Shown here piece by piece: positions 28,926 to 37,084 of a DNA stretch of 64,000 nucleotides. Origin of the DNA: an uncultured Alphaproteobacteria bacterium (GTDB lineage Bacteria; Pseudomonadota; Alphaproteobacteria; UBA2966); NCBI GenBank assembly GCA_958295725.1, contig OY282368.1, positions 3,320,365-3,384,364 on the forward strand. Reading direction: 5' to 3'. Positions within the stretch are counted from its first letter, which is position 1, and each line of letters starts with the position of its first letter. Under the pieces are notes generated by a model, which saw only the letters and a program-made list of their open reading frames with translations, did not search any database and had not been told where the DNA came from. Position numbers and translations under genes: made by a program.

Positions 28926-29345
28926 GTGATGGCTTCGATGGGGAAGGACATGATGGCCAGGGTGACCATGCTGGCCATGCACAAGGACGGCCTGATCGCC
29001 CTGCCGGCGCCACAGGGACGGCAGAACCGGCCCGGGCCCATCGTCTTCGGGCCGGACACCGAAGCGCCGCCAGTCCCAGCCCCGACCACCCTCGACGAGG
29101 TGCGTCTGCTCGACCTCCGGCCCGAGGACTGGACCGAGCGCTACAACACAACCCCCGTCCTCATCGAGACCTTCGTCGAGACCCCGCGCCACAACGGTGC
29201 CGTCTACAGGGCCTCCGGCTGGACCCACGTCGGAACTACCCAGGGTCGCGGGCGTTACGACCGTCAAAAGCAGTACGACAAGCCCCGGAAGGACATCTGG
29301 CTCCGGCCCCTGCGGAGAAATTGGGGGCGCACGCTCAATCGCTAG
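28926..29345 (+). pseudogene. DruA-like (DUF4338) protein, internally deleted
   Basis: The N-terminal half reads MMARVTMLAMHKDGLIALPA with the proline-rich linker GPDTEAPPVPAPTTLDEVRL. It then jumps from LDLRP to EDWTERYNTTPVLIETFVET and RASGWTHVGTTQGRGRYDRQ, ending KDIWLRPLRRNW. DUF4338 proteins normally have about 150 residues between these blocks. They are known both as the DruA component of the Druantia antiphage system and as proteins associated with transposases. Here the central part is deleted cleanly in frame, so the remnant is open but surely inactive. It lies directly beside the IS5 insertion. Confidence 0.65.
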
Positions 29346-29513
29346 AATCTACAGCCCCGTACCGGCTTGGCCGAACCTTTACGGGCAAGCCGCGCGGGTG
29401 CGCGCGGAGCTTGGAAACGAAACGGTACCTATGCGGTGCCGGAAAACGACGGTTCCCGGAGGCTTCAGACGAAAGGTCTATCTATCCCATTGAAAAACAT
29501 CTTGTAAATACGG

Positions 29514-29665
29514 TTACGCCGCGACGTGGGAAAGTCCGAGATTCAGTTTGAACAGCCGGGCGGTCTGCGAGAATGCGGCGCTCAGAAGCCGGGGAAGAGT
29601 GTCGAGCGATCTGATGCGCGCCATGTCTCGCACGTCGCGTTGAATCAACGCCTCGACATAGACGC
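29514..29665 (-). pseudogene. Internal fragment of a DUF4143-type AAA ATPase
   Basis: VYVEALIQRDVRDMARIRSL followed by LPRLLSAAFSQTARLFKLNL is the start of a DUF4143 domain (the pattern ALIQRDvrDla...L...ll...aaqtarlfN is characteristic). The frame stops soon after, at 29514. At its 5' side it is fused to repeat copy C, with no ATPase P-loop part. Together with the tail fragment at 23846 it shows that the ~150-bp repeat has twice ended up next to pieces of such genes. Confidence 0.6.
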
Positions 29666-29816
29666 GATGCCAGGGCGGCTCCTCGTGTAATCTGCCGGGG
29701 CAGGCCGAAGGTCTGCATGGGAGTCCTCCTTCACGCTGTCTGTTCGACACCAACAGCGTCGGAGACCCCCACCCTTCTTTCAAGGGCTGCGTCTCACATC
29801 TGTCTGAACGAGGTCA
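29661..29816 (-). repeat. ~150-bp dispersed repeat, copy C
   Basis: Same block and boundaries as copies A and B. On the minus strand it starts TGACCTCGTTCAGACAGATG and includes GAAGGAGGACTCCC before the ATG of MQTFGLPRQITRGAA. It ends at CATCGCGTC, where DUF4143 coding sequence begins. It is almost identical to copy B. Confidence 0.85.
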
Positions 29817-29826
29817 GCTTTATATT

Positions 29827-29918
29827 CGTCTGATTGAAAGTTCAACCCTCGGTCAATTGAAAGTTTCATATCCGGCTGATTGCAATCTTTCGCCTCGACC
29901 GATCGCAAGGCCGAATCG
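29827..29918. repeat. Four degenerate 23-bp tandem units
   Basis: Starting at 29827, 29850, 29873 and 29896, each 23-bp unit follows the pattern CGxCxGATTGAAAGTTTCxxx. The first three share the ATTGAAAG/ATTGCAAT core, and the fourth is GC-drifted. The unit length is not a multiple of three, and no good frame crosses them, so they are DNA-level repeats. They lie just downstream of the epimerase gene and next to repeat copy C. They may be binding sites or decayed microsatellite-like sequence. Confidence 0.5.
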
Positions 29919-29937
29919 CGCGTCCGGCCGCGCATGC

Positions 29938-30864
29938 TCACCACCAGCGTCGCCGATCCTCGCGCTGCGCTCTGAGGCCGTCGGCGACGCCGTACTTCGG
30001 CGCGAAGCCGAGATCCTCCCGAATGCGGGTGGTATCGACCGGACCGGCCTCGCGCCCGCGGCCGGTGAACGTGACGGTGCCGCACTCCGGCGCGACGTCG
30101 CGCATGATCCCGGCGAGCTCGTCGAAAGTGATGTAGTTCTCGTCCGGGCCGGCGATGTTGTAGGCGCGATGCGACGGGCTCGGGTGCGTCAGGGCCAGGA
30201 CCGTCGCCGCCGCCGAATCGCGCACGTAAGTCAAGTGCCGCCGAAGCCCGCCGCCGACCTCGCTCACGGTCACCGGCGCGCCGTCCATGGCCCCGGTGAC
30301 GTCCTGCATGACCTTCGCCATCCCCGGGCTGGTGACGTTGCCCGGCCCGAAGGTCATGTTGTAGCGCAAGGCGAGGAAATCGAAGCCGTACCGGTCGGCG
30401 TAGCGGTCGCCGATAGTCTCGCAGAGCAGCTTGCTCGCGCCGTAGATCGTCATGTCCGGTCCCACCGGCATGTCCTCGCGCATGGGCTCGGCCCGGACTC
30501 CGTACACGGCGCCACTACTGGCGAAGACGACCCGATCGACGTCGCGGTCGCGGGCCGCGGCGAGCACGTTGAGAGTGCCTCCCGCGTTGACGCGCAGCGC
30601 CGCCTCGGGGATCCACTCGCAGTCGAACTGCAAGGCCGCGGCCAGATGGACGATCCGCCGCGCGCCCGTCTCCTCGACGGCGTGGGCCACCTGCCCGGCG
30701 TCGCCGACGTCGCCCCGGAGCCAGCGGACACGGCCTTCGTAGGACTGCAGGATGCCTCTCGGCGCGCCGCGGCCGAACACGGCGACGTCCATTCCGAGGT
30801 CGCACAGGTCGGCTGTAGCGTAGGAGCCGATCAACCCGCCGCCGCCGAACACGATGACGTCCAT
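29938..30864 (-). CDS. NAD-dependent epimerase/dehydratase (extended SDR)
   Basis: A 308-residue extended short-chain dehydrogenase starting MDVIVFGGGGLIGSYATADL (glycine-rich NAD site). It has VVFASSGAVYGVRAEP for the active-site Ser region and the YxxxK motif in MTIYGASKLLCE near residue 143. A substrate part follows (FGPGNVTSPGMAKVMQD). This is the fold of nucleotide-sugar epimerases, but no sugar genes are nearby. The adjacent divergent gene is an acyl-CoA synthetase, so the substrate may be a CoA-linked or small alcohol intermediate. The ATG at 30864 is chosen because family similarity starts exactly there; a longer frame runs into the divergent gene's promoter. Confidence 0.85.
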   Translation of the reverse strand: MDVIVFGGGGLIGSYATADLCDLGMDVAVFGRGAPRGILQSYEGRVRWLRGDVGDAGQVAHAVEETGARRIVHLAAALQFDCEWIPEAALRVNAGGTLNVLAAARDRDVDRVVFASSGAVYGVRAEPMREDMPVGPDMTIYGASKLLCETIGDRYADRYGFDFLALRYNMTFGPGNVTSPGMAKVMQDVTGAMDGAPVTVSEVGGGLRRHLTYVRDSAAATVLALTHPSPSHRAYNIAGPDENYITFDELAGIMRDVAPECGTVTFTGRGREAGPVDTTRIREDLGFAPKYGVADGLRAQREDRRRWW

Positions 30865-31009
30865 GGCCTCGACTCGCTTCCACCTCAACATCGGCCGTTC
30901 GCTCCGGTATCGGTATGTTAACCGGATCCGGGCGCTCCGACGGAGTCGCGAGACGGACTTCCCGAGGCGCGATCCGCCGCGGTCGTCCAACCGAACCAGA
31001 AGGGCCGAC

Positions 31010-33190
31010 GTGCCTCCGCGAACCGAAGATACCCTCCCGACCGGCCGCGCCGATCCGCTGGCCATGCTGTTCCACGCCCGTTCGGTCGCCGTGGTGGGTG
31101 CGTCCGGATCGGAAGAGTCCATCGGCGGGCGCCCCATCAAGTACTTGCGGCGGTACGGCTTCGGCGGACGGATCTATCCTGTCACGCCCCGCCACGATTC
31201 CATCGGCGGGCTCCGGTGCCATGCGTCGGTTCGCGACATCCCGGGCCCTGTCGATCTGGCCATTCTGGCGGTGTCCGCCGCCCGCGCCCCTAAGATCCTC
31301 GAGGACTGCGCGGCCAAAGGCATCCCGACCGTCATCGTGTTCAGCGCCGGTTTCGCCGAGCTGGGCGACGACGGGCGCGCGGCGCAGGCGCGGTTCGTGG
31401 AGCGCGCGGCGCGACTCGGCGTGCGCGTCTGCGGACCGAACTCCATGGGCGCGATAAACCTGCGGTCCGGCCTGACGGCGACCTTCAGCTCCGTGCTGGA
31501 ACACGCGCACCAAGCCGGACCGCTCGCCCTCGTCTCCCAGAGCGGGATGTACGGCGCCTATATCCTCGCGCAGGCGACGGCCCTCGATCTCGGCCTCGGT
31601 CTCTTCGCCACCACCGGCAACGAGGCGGACATCGAGCTGTCGGAAGTGCTGGACCACCTCGTCCGTGACCCCGAAACGCGCGCCGTGCTGGCGTACGTGG
31701 AGCAGATCCGGGACGGCGATGCGTTCGTCCGCGCCGCCGAGACCGCCCTGAAGGAGGGGCGGCCCATCGTGATCATCAAGGTCGGCAGGAGCGACGTGGG
31801 CGCGCGGGCGGCGCGGTCCCATACCGGTGCCATCGTCGGGTCCCATGACATCTACGAGGCCGTCTTCCGGCAGTACGGGCTGGTCTCCGTGGACACCGTC
31901 GACGAGATGCTCGACATCGCGCGGCTCGTCGGCCACGGAATCTTTCCGGCGGGGAAGAGGGTCGGGATCGTGAGTCTGTCCGGCGGCGCGGCGATCATGC
32001 TGGCCGACGCCTGCGCCGCATCGGGGCTGGAAGTGCCGGAACTGCCGGAGGACGTCCAGGCCCGCCTCCGGCGGCGGGTCCCGTTCGCCGGGGTCGCCAA
32101 CCCCATCGACGCCACCGGGCAGTTGATCAACGAGCCCGATATCTACGAAGAGTTTCTCGGGGCATTGGCCGTCCGGGAAGACATCGATGCGATCGTCCTC
32201 TTTTTCGGCCAGATGATCGGTTACGTGGACGGGCTCGGATCCACGGTGGTCGAGGAATCCGTGAAGGCGGTGCGGGACAGCGGCAAGCCCTTTGTGATGG
32301 TCGCGATGCCGGGCGACGGCCGGGCGGCCCGGATGTTGAGGGAAGGCGGTATCCCGCACCTGACCGATCCCGACCGCGCTGTCCGGGCGCTCGCCGCGCT
32401 CGCCCACCATGTCGAGCGGCGGGAGACCCTTCTGCGGCGCTGGCAAACCGCGCCGGCCGCCGACATCGCCCCCATTCCCGAGACCGAGGCCGACACCGAG
32501 TTTGCCGCCAAGAGATTTCTCGCCGCCCACGGCATCCGGACGGCGCGGGAACGCCTCGCGCGCTCCCCGGAGGAAGCGGCGCGCCACGCCGGGGCGCTCG
32601 GCTATCCGGTCGCTCTCAAGGTGAATTCTCCCGATATCGCGCACAAGACGGATATCGGCGCAGTCAGGCTCGGCCTGCGCGACGCGGAGTCGGTCGAGAG
32701 CGCCTTCGACGAGATCGCGCGCGCCGTGGAGGACCGCGCGCCGGACGCCGAGGTTCGGGGCGTGCTGGTCCAGGAAATGGTGCCGCCCGGCGTCGAGCTC
32801 ATCCTCGGCATCGAGCGCGACCCGGTGTTCGGGCCCATGGTTCTCTGTGGCCTGGGGGGTGTCCACGCCGAGCTCCTGCGGGATTTCACCTTGCGTCGCG
32901 CCCCGGTCGACCGCGAGACCGCGGACGAGATGCTGCGCGAGCTGCGCGGCTACGCTCTGCTCGAAGGCGTCCGCGGCGGCGCGGTGGCGGACATCGACGC
33001 GGTGGTCGACGGGGTCGTCGGCCTGTCGCGGATCGCCGTCGGAGCGCGGGCGTGGATCGAGGAGCTCGACATCAATCCCCTGATCGCTCTGCCGCGCGGC
33101 GGGGGGTGCGTCGCCGTCGACGCCCTGATCCGGGTCCGCGACCGCTCTACGCGCCCACGACCTTCGCCAGCCGCTCGCAGGCGTCGATGA
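31010..33190 (+). CDS. Fused NDP-forming acyl-CoA synthetase (acetate-CoA ligase family)
   Basis: A 726-residue single-chain acid-CoA ligase. The CoA-binding domain starts LFHARSVAVVGASGSEESIG, followed by the succinyl-CoA-ligase-like domain with GPLALVSQSGMYGAYILAQA and the histidine region AARSHTGAIVGSHDIYEAVF. The C-terminal ATP-grasp domain has VALKVNSPDIAHKTDIGAVR and IEELDINPLIALPRGG. Enzymes of this family make acyl-CoA from carboxylates with ATP or, in reverse, make ATP. I chose GTG 31010 because AGAAGGG lies six bases upstream; ATG 31064 is another option. Its 3' end overlaps the convergent nitronate-monooxygenase-like gene by 44 bases. A paralogue is encoded at 58072-60195. Confidence 0.88.
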   Translation: MPPRTEDTLPTGRADPLAMLFHARSVAVVGASGSEESIGGRPIKYLRRYGFGGRIYPVTPRHDSIGGLRCHASVRDIPGPVDLAILAVSAARAPKILEDCAAKGIPTVIVFSAGFAELGDDGRAAQARFVERAARLGVRVCGPNSMGAINLRSGLTATFSSVLEHAHQAGPLALVSQSGMYGAYILAQATALDLGLGLFATTGNEADIELSEVLDHLVRDPETRAVLAYVEQIRDGDAFVRAAETALKEGRPIVIIKVGRSDVGARAARSHTGAIVGSHDIYEAVFRQYGLVSVDTVDEMLDIARLVGHGIFPAGKRVGIVSLSGGAAIMLADACAASGLEVPELPEDVQARLRRRVPFAGVANPIDATGQLINEPDIYEEFLGALAVREDIDAIVLFFGQMIGYVDGLGSTVVEESVKAVRDSGKPFVMVAMPGDGRAARMLREGGIPHLTDPDRAVRALAALAHHVERRETLLRRWQTAPAADIAPIPETEADTEFAAKRFLAAHGIRTARERLARSPEEAARHAGALGYPVALKVNSPDIAHKTDIGAVRLGLRDAESVESAFDEIARAVEDRAPDAEVRGVLVQEMVPPGVELILGIERDPVFGPMVLCGLGGVHAELLRDFTLRRAPVDRETADEMLRELRGYALLEGVRGGAVADIDAVVDGVVGLSRIAVGARAWIEELDINPLIALPRGGGCVAVDALIRVRDRSTRPRPSPAARRRR

Positions 33191-34289
33191 AATCCTCCTT
33201 GAAGCCGTACACGACATCGCGCGCCGACCGGCTGGCGTTCATCAGGCCGACGCCCTGGCCGACCCAGTAGGTGGCGAGCTCCCGCGCGCCGGCGTGCCCG
33301 CCCTCCGACAGTTTCTCGACCTTCTTCAGGGCCGGTTCGGAGATCAGGCGCTGCAGGGGCATGGCCAGCGGTTCGGGAGCGTCCGGCCGCTCCCAGGCGT
33401 CGGTCCAGGACGATCGCAACTGGCGCGAATGCTTGCCGGTGCGGCTCCGCGAGCGAACGGTGTCGCCGGACCCGGCCGCCAGCAGTTTCTCCTTGATCAC
33501 GGGAGAAGTCTCCGCTTCCGCGGTGGTCAGCCAGACCGAGCCGGTCCAGGCCCCGGCGGCGCCCATGGCCATGCAGGCGGCCATCTGGCGGCCGGTGGCG
33601 ATCCCCCCCGCCGCCAGGATCGGCGGGTCGCCATGCTCCTGGATGGCCTCGTGGATTTCCGGGACCAGCACCAGCGTCGAGACGCCGCCGCAGTGGCCGC
33701 CCGCTTCCGTCCCGCTGACCACGAGGATGTCGACCCCGGCTCGCGCCTGTCGGACGGCGTGCGACTTGGCGCCGACGAGGGCGGCCACGGCGACGCCGTG
33801 TTTCCTCCCCATCTCCCGCATCGGCGGCGGCGGCACCCCGAGGGCGTTGGCGATCAGCTTGATGGGGTGCGAGAAGGCGACCTCCAGCATCGCCGTGGCG
33901 CCTTCCAGGCGGAGATTGTCGCCCCAGCCCATCAGTTCGAGGCGCACCGCGTCGTCGACCCCGTCGGCGTTGACGCCGTGGGCCTCGAGCACGTCAACAG
34001 CGAACGCCTTGTGTTCCTCGGGAAGCATCGCGAGGAACTCCTCGGGCGACGGCCGCTCGTCCTTGCCGACGAACTTGTCGGGGACGATGAGGTCGACGCC
34101 GTAAGGCATGCCCCGGATATGCGCGTCGATCCAGTCGAGCTCCATGTCGAGCTCGCCGGGCGTCATCCGCGCCGCCCCGAGGACGCCGAAGCCCCCCGCC
34201 TTGCTGACCTCGACGACGACGTCGCGGCAGTGGGTGAAGGCGAAGAGCGGGAACTCGATCCCCAGCATCTCGCAAACGCGGTTGTCCAC
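33147..34289 (-). CDS. Nitronate monooxygenase-like flavoprotein (NMO/2-nitropropane dioxygenase family)
   Basis: A 380-residue FMN-dependent TIM-barrel protein. The N-terminus is MLGIEFPLFAFTHCRDVVVE, with AGGFGVLGAARMTPGELDME. The phosphate-binding loops are VDILVVSGTEAGGHCGG, ILAAGGIATGRQMAACMAMG and AAGAWTGSVWLTTAEAETSP. Members oxidise nitronates or act as enoyl-reductase-like enzymes. The unusually long insertion mentioning PDKFVGKDERPSPEEF is common in the acyl-CoA-associated branch. It overlaps the convergent synthetase gene, and its start faces the thiolase operon across a 308-base spacer. Confidence 0.82.
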   Translation of the reverse strand: MDNRVCEMLGIEFPLFAFTHCRDVVVEVSKAGGFGVLGAARMTPGELDMELDWIDAHIRGMPYGVDLIVPDKFVGKDERPSPEEFLAMLPEEHKAFAVDVLEAHGVNADGVDDAVRLELMGWGDNLRLEGATAMLEVAFSHPIKLIANALGVPPPPMREMGRKHGVAVAALVGAKSHAVRQARAGVDILVVSGTEAGGHCGGVSTLVLVPEIHEAIQEHGDPPILAAGGIATGRQMAACMAMGAAGAWTGSVWLTTAEAETSPVIKEKLLAAGSGDTVRSRSRTGKHSRQLRSSWTDAWERPDAPEPLAMPLQRLISEPALKKVEKLSEGGHAGARELATYWVGQGVGLMNASRSARDVVYGFKEDFIDACERLAKVVGA

Positions 34290-34597
34290 GGTCTGTCCTC
34301 CCCGTCGCGGACCGTCGATGGCTGTCCGGCGAGGCGTTCATTCAATCGGCCCCGGCGGCAATCCGTCAAGAAACTCGCGTGGCCTTCGCGCGCGAGTCTT
34401 CGCGGAGGGTTGGGCCAGATAATGGAGGACGATCACCGGAAACACGGCGGTGTCCTGCCACCCGATGGCGCCGAGAACGAGACCTTGGGCCGAATCGGCA
34501 TCACGCTGGACGGTGTATCCTTGGCGCCTGTCGGATAGCCTCTCGGCTCCCGCCTTGCCCTTGCATGGCGTTGGGCTATCATCGTCCCCCTGACATC
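34290..34597. other. Divergent intergenic region
   Basis: A 308-base spacer between the divergent nitronate-monooxygenase-like gene and the thiolase operon. It holds the promoter candidate at 34555-34582 for the rightward operon. A GGGAGGA on the minus strand just upstream of 34289 serves the leftward gene. I see no RNA element, repeat or convincing operator. Confidence 0.4.
34555..34582 (+). promoter_or_regulatory. Candidate promoter of the thiolase operon
   Basis: TTGCCC at 34555-34560 and TATCAT at 34577-34582 are spaced by 16 bases (4 and 5 matches to consensus). Transcription would begin about nine bases before the ATG at 34598, implying a very short leader. This agrees with the absence of a clear Shine-Dalgarno sequence before that ATG. 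Confidence 0.35.
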
Positions 34598-35749
34598 ATG
34601 GCTACCCTCAAGGAAACCTGTTGCGTCACCGGTGTCGGCGAGACCGCCTACACGCGGGGCTCCGACAAGAGCCCCGTCGCGCTTCAGATGGAAGCCTCGC
34701 TCGCCGCCATCGCCGACGCCGGCCTGTCGCCCCGGGACATCGACGGGGTCATCCCGTTCTCCACGGGGACGGCGGTGGCCGAGGACTTCATCACCAATTT
34801 CGGCATCGAGGACTTGCGGTATTCGGTGACGGCGCCCATGGGCGGCGCCAGTTGCGTCGCCGCCATCCAGTCCGCTGCCGCCGCGGTCGCCGCCGGCATC
34901 GCCACTCATGTCCTGCTGCCCATGGGGCGCCGGGGCTATTCGGGGCCGCGCGCCGCCGCTCGGGTCGCGGCCTTCCCCCAGTTCCGGATCGTCGGCGAGT
35001 TCGAGATGCCGGCCGGAGCCGTGGCGCCGGTCCAGTTGTACGCGCCCATGGCGCGTCGCCACATGGCGCTCTACGGCACCACCAGCCGCCAGTTCGCCGA
35101 GGTCGCGGTGACCACGCGCGAGCACGCGATCCTCAACGGCAACGCCGTGATGACCAAACCGATCACCGTCGAGGACCATCAGCGTTCGCGCATGATCTCC
35201 GATCCGTTCCGCCTGTTCGACTGTAGCGTCGAGAGCGACGGGGGCGCGGCCGTGGTGATCAGCGGCGCAGAGCGCGCCCGCGACATGCGCCGGAGACCGG
35301 TCTACGTCATGGGTGTTGCCGAGGGACATCCCGATTCGCCAAGCGCCATCACCCAGCGTCCCGACCTGACGGTTCTCGGCCTCGCCAAGGCGGCGCCCCG
35401 GGCCTTCCGGATGGCGGGCGTCGGCCTCGACGACATCGACGTCGCCCAGATCTACGACTGCTTCACCTACACGGTGCTCTGCCAGATCGAGGACATGGGA
35501 TTCTGCGCCAAGGGCGAGGGCGGGGCCTTCGTCGAAGACGGCGCCCTCGGCCTCGGTGGGCGATTGCCGACCAACACTCACGGCGGACTCCTGTCGCAAT
35601 CCCACATGGCCGGAATGAATCATGTCGTCGAACTGGCCCGCCAGTTGCGCGGCGACGGCGACGACGCCCAGGTCCCCGACGCCGAGATCGGCCTCGTCAC
35701 CGGCTATGGCGACATGGGCGACGGGTCCATCGCCATCATGCGGCGGTAG
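34598..35749 (+). CDS. Thiolase-fold acyltransferase (SCP2-thiolase / acetyl-CoA acetyltransferase-like)
   Basis: A 383-residue thiolase-superfamily protein. It retains a Cys at the nucleophile position (APMGGASCVAAIQSAAAAVA). A conserved segment reads DVAQIYDCFTYTVLCQIEDM, with GFCAKGEGGAF after it, and the loop LPTNTHGGLLSQSHMAGMNH replaces the usual second Cys loop. It is followed at six bases by a Zn-ribbon/OB protein, then two MaoC-fold proteins and an MFS carrier. Thiolase-fold proteins paired with such Zn-ribbon partners cleave or form carbon-carbon bonds on CoA thioesters, as in actinobacterial steroid side-chain aldolases. The Cys argues for a true thiolase-like reaction here, unlike the paralogues at 52063 and 53230. 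Confidence 0.85.
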   Translation: MATLKETCCVTGVGETAYTRGSDKSPVALQMEASLAAIADAGLSPRDIDGVIPFSTGTAVAEDFITNFGIEDLRYSVTAPMGGASCVAAIQSAAAAVAAGIATHVLLPMGRRGYSGPRAAARVAAFPQFRIVGEFEMPAGAVAPVQLYAPMARRHMALYGTTSRQFAEVAVTTREHAILNGNAVMTKPITVEDHQRSRMISDPFRLFDCSVESDGGAAVVISGAERARDMRRRPVYVMGVAEGHPDSPSAITQRPDLTVLGLAKAAPRAFRMAGVGLDDIDVAQIYDCFTYTVLCQIEDMGFCAKGEGGAFVEDGALGLGGRLPTNTHGGLLSQSHMAGMNHVVELARQLRGDGDDAQVPDAEIGLVTGYGDMGDGSIAIMRR

Positions 35750-35754
35750 CGCCG

Positions 35755-36189
35755 ATGAGCCCGCCCGCCGACGATCGGCTTCTGCCGCGACCGACGGAGG
35801 ACTCCCGGCCCTTCTGGGACGCCCTGCGGTCCCATCGCCTCGACCTTCAGACCTGCGCCGACTGTGGGGCCGTGCGCCATTACCCGCGCCCGGTCTGCCC
35901 CGCTTGCCATTCCATGGCGGTCGCCTGGACGACGGCGTCCGGCCGGGGCGCCGTGCATAGCTGGACGGTCTCGCACCAGGCCTTCCACCCAGCCTTCGAG
36001 GATCGCCTGCCGATCGTCCTGGCGACAGTCGACCTGGAGGAGGGCGTGCGTATGAACTGCCGCTTGGATGGAGTCGCGCCGGAGGAGATCGACATCGGCC
36101 TTCCGGTCGAGGTCGCCTTCGAGGATGTCGGCGAGGGGATGACGCTGCCCTGCTTCCGGCCCCGGGGCGTCCGGCGCGGCGGTTCCTGA
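35755..36189 (+). CDS. Zn-ribbon / OB-fold protein (DUF35), thiolase partner
   Basis: A 144-residue two-domain protein: a rubredoxin-like zinc ribbon (CADCGAVRHYPRPVCPACHS, four Cys as Cx2C and Cx2C) and an OB fold (GRGAVHSWTVSHQAFHPAFE, ... PIVLATVDLEEGVRMNCRL). DUF35 proteins bind acyl-CoA and form complexes with thiolase-fold enzymes. It starts six bases after the thiolase stop and precedes a MaoC pair by 26 bases, so a complex of the four products is likely. Confidence 0.88.
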   Translation: MSPPADDRLLPRPTEDSRPFWDALRSHRLDLQTCADCGAVRHYPRPVCPACHSMAVAWTTASGRGAVHSWTVSHQAFHPAFEDRLPIVLATVDLEEGVRMNCRLDGVAPEEIDIGLPVEVAFEDVGEGMTLPCFRPRGVRRGGS

Positions 36190-36215
36190 GAACCTCGCCC
36201 CCGAGGGCCTCGCTC

Positions 36216-36668
36216 ATGTTCCTGCTCACCCCCGAGATCAGGTCCTGGATCGGGCATCGCGAGCCGCCGGTCACGGTGGAGGTGAGCCGACGCGACATCG
36301 TCAAGTACGCCATCGCCACCGAACAGACGCGGCGGGCCTACCTCGACGGCGACGAGGCGCCGCCGATGTTCGCCTTCGGCCTGTTCCGGCCGGTGACGCC
36401 ACTGGACGCCCTGGGGCCGGACGGGCTGCCTCCGGCGGCCGCCATGCCGGAACTGCCCCTGAAGCGGACGATGGCGGGAGGCATCAGGCTGACCGTCCAT
36501 CGTCCGGTCCGTCCCGGAGACACCCTGGTCGGCGTCCGCGCCATCGCCGACATCTTCGAGAAGGAGGGGCGGCGAGGCCCCCTGATATTCGTGGTGACGG
36601 AGCTCGCCATCGCGACCGGGGCCGGTGCGCCGGTCATGGAAGAGACCTTGACCCGGATCGTGAGGTAG
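36216..36668 (+). CDS. FAS1-like dehydratase (N-terminal MaoC-type hotdog fold)
   Basis: A 150-residue hotdog protein of the MaoC N-terminal / FAS1-like type. It has EVSRRDIVKYAIATEQTRRA, then the gap-rich segment PPMFAFGLFRP and the strand HRPVRPGDTLVGVRAIADIF. On its own this type usually lacks the catalytic Asp/His, which is supplied by a partner hotdog. The next gene, five bases downstream, encodes exactly such a partner. Together they would make a heteromeric enoyl-CoA hydratase or dehydratase working with the thiolase and DUF35 protein upstream. Confidence 0.82.
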   Translation: MFLLTPEIRSWIGHREPPVTVEVSRRDIVKYAIATEQTRRAYLDGDEAPPMFAFGLFRPVTPLDALGPDGLPPAAAMPELPLKRTMAGGIRLTVHRPVRPGDTLVGVRAIADIFEKEGRRGPLIFVVTELAIATGAGAPVMEETLTRIVR

Positions 36669-36673
36669 CACCC

Positions 36674-37084
36674 GTGCCCCGGCTGAGCGAGGTCCGTCCC
36701 GGCCAGGAGATTCCCGGCCGCGTCCACACCCCTACCAACGTGTCGCTGTTCCTCTACAACGCCGCCATCTGGAACCCCCACCGCATCCATTACGACGAGC
36801 GGTACGCGACCGAGGTCGAGCGCCATCCCGGGGTGGTCATCGACGGACCCCTCCAGGGGGACTGGCTGGCCCAGGTGGTCACCGACTGGCTCGGCGACGA
36901 CGGCGCGCTCCTTGAGTTCGAATACTCGAACCGCAAGGCGTGCCATCTCGGCCAGACCCTCGTTTCAGGCGGCGAGGTCGAGTCCGTCGACGCGGCGAGC
37001 GGGCGCGTGCGGCTCAGGCTCTTCGTCACCGACGAGGCCGGCGACGTGACGTCCCCCGGCGCGGCCGTCGTCCGGCTCAAGTGA
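36674..37084 (+). CDS. MaoC-like hydratase (hotdog fold), catalytic partner
   Basis: A 136-residue MaoC-type protein starting with GTG (MPRLSEVRPGQEIPGRVHTP). The motif NPHRIHYDERYATEVE corresponds to the hydratase-2 signature, with the catalytic His and Asn. The preceding Asp is not in the usual place, so activity may rely on the partner encoded just upstream. The reaction is probably hydration of an enoyl-CoA before carbon-carbon cleavage by the thiolase-fold enzyme. The stop overlaps the start of the MFS gene (TGATG). Confidence 0.82.
   Translation: MPRLSEVRPGQEIPGRVHTPTNVSLFLYNAAIWNPHRIHYDERYATEVERHPGVVIDGPLQGDWLAQVVTDWLGDDGALLEFEYSNRKACHLGQTLVSGGEVESVDAASGRVRLRLFVTDEAGDVTSPGAAVVRLK

Noticed and set aside
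29827-29918. CRISPR array
   Set aside because: The 23-bp units are adjacent, with no spacers, and decay progressively; no cas gene is nearby. No CRISPR seen anywhere in the window.
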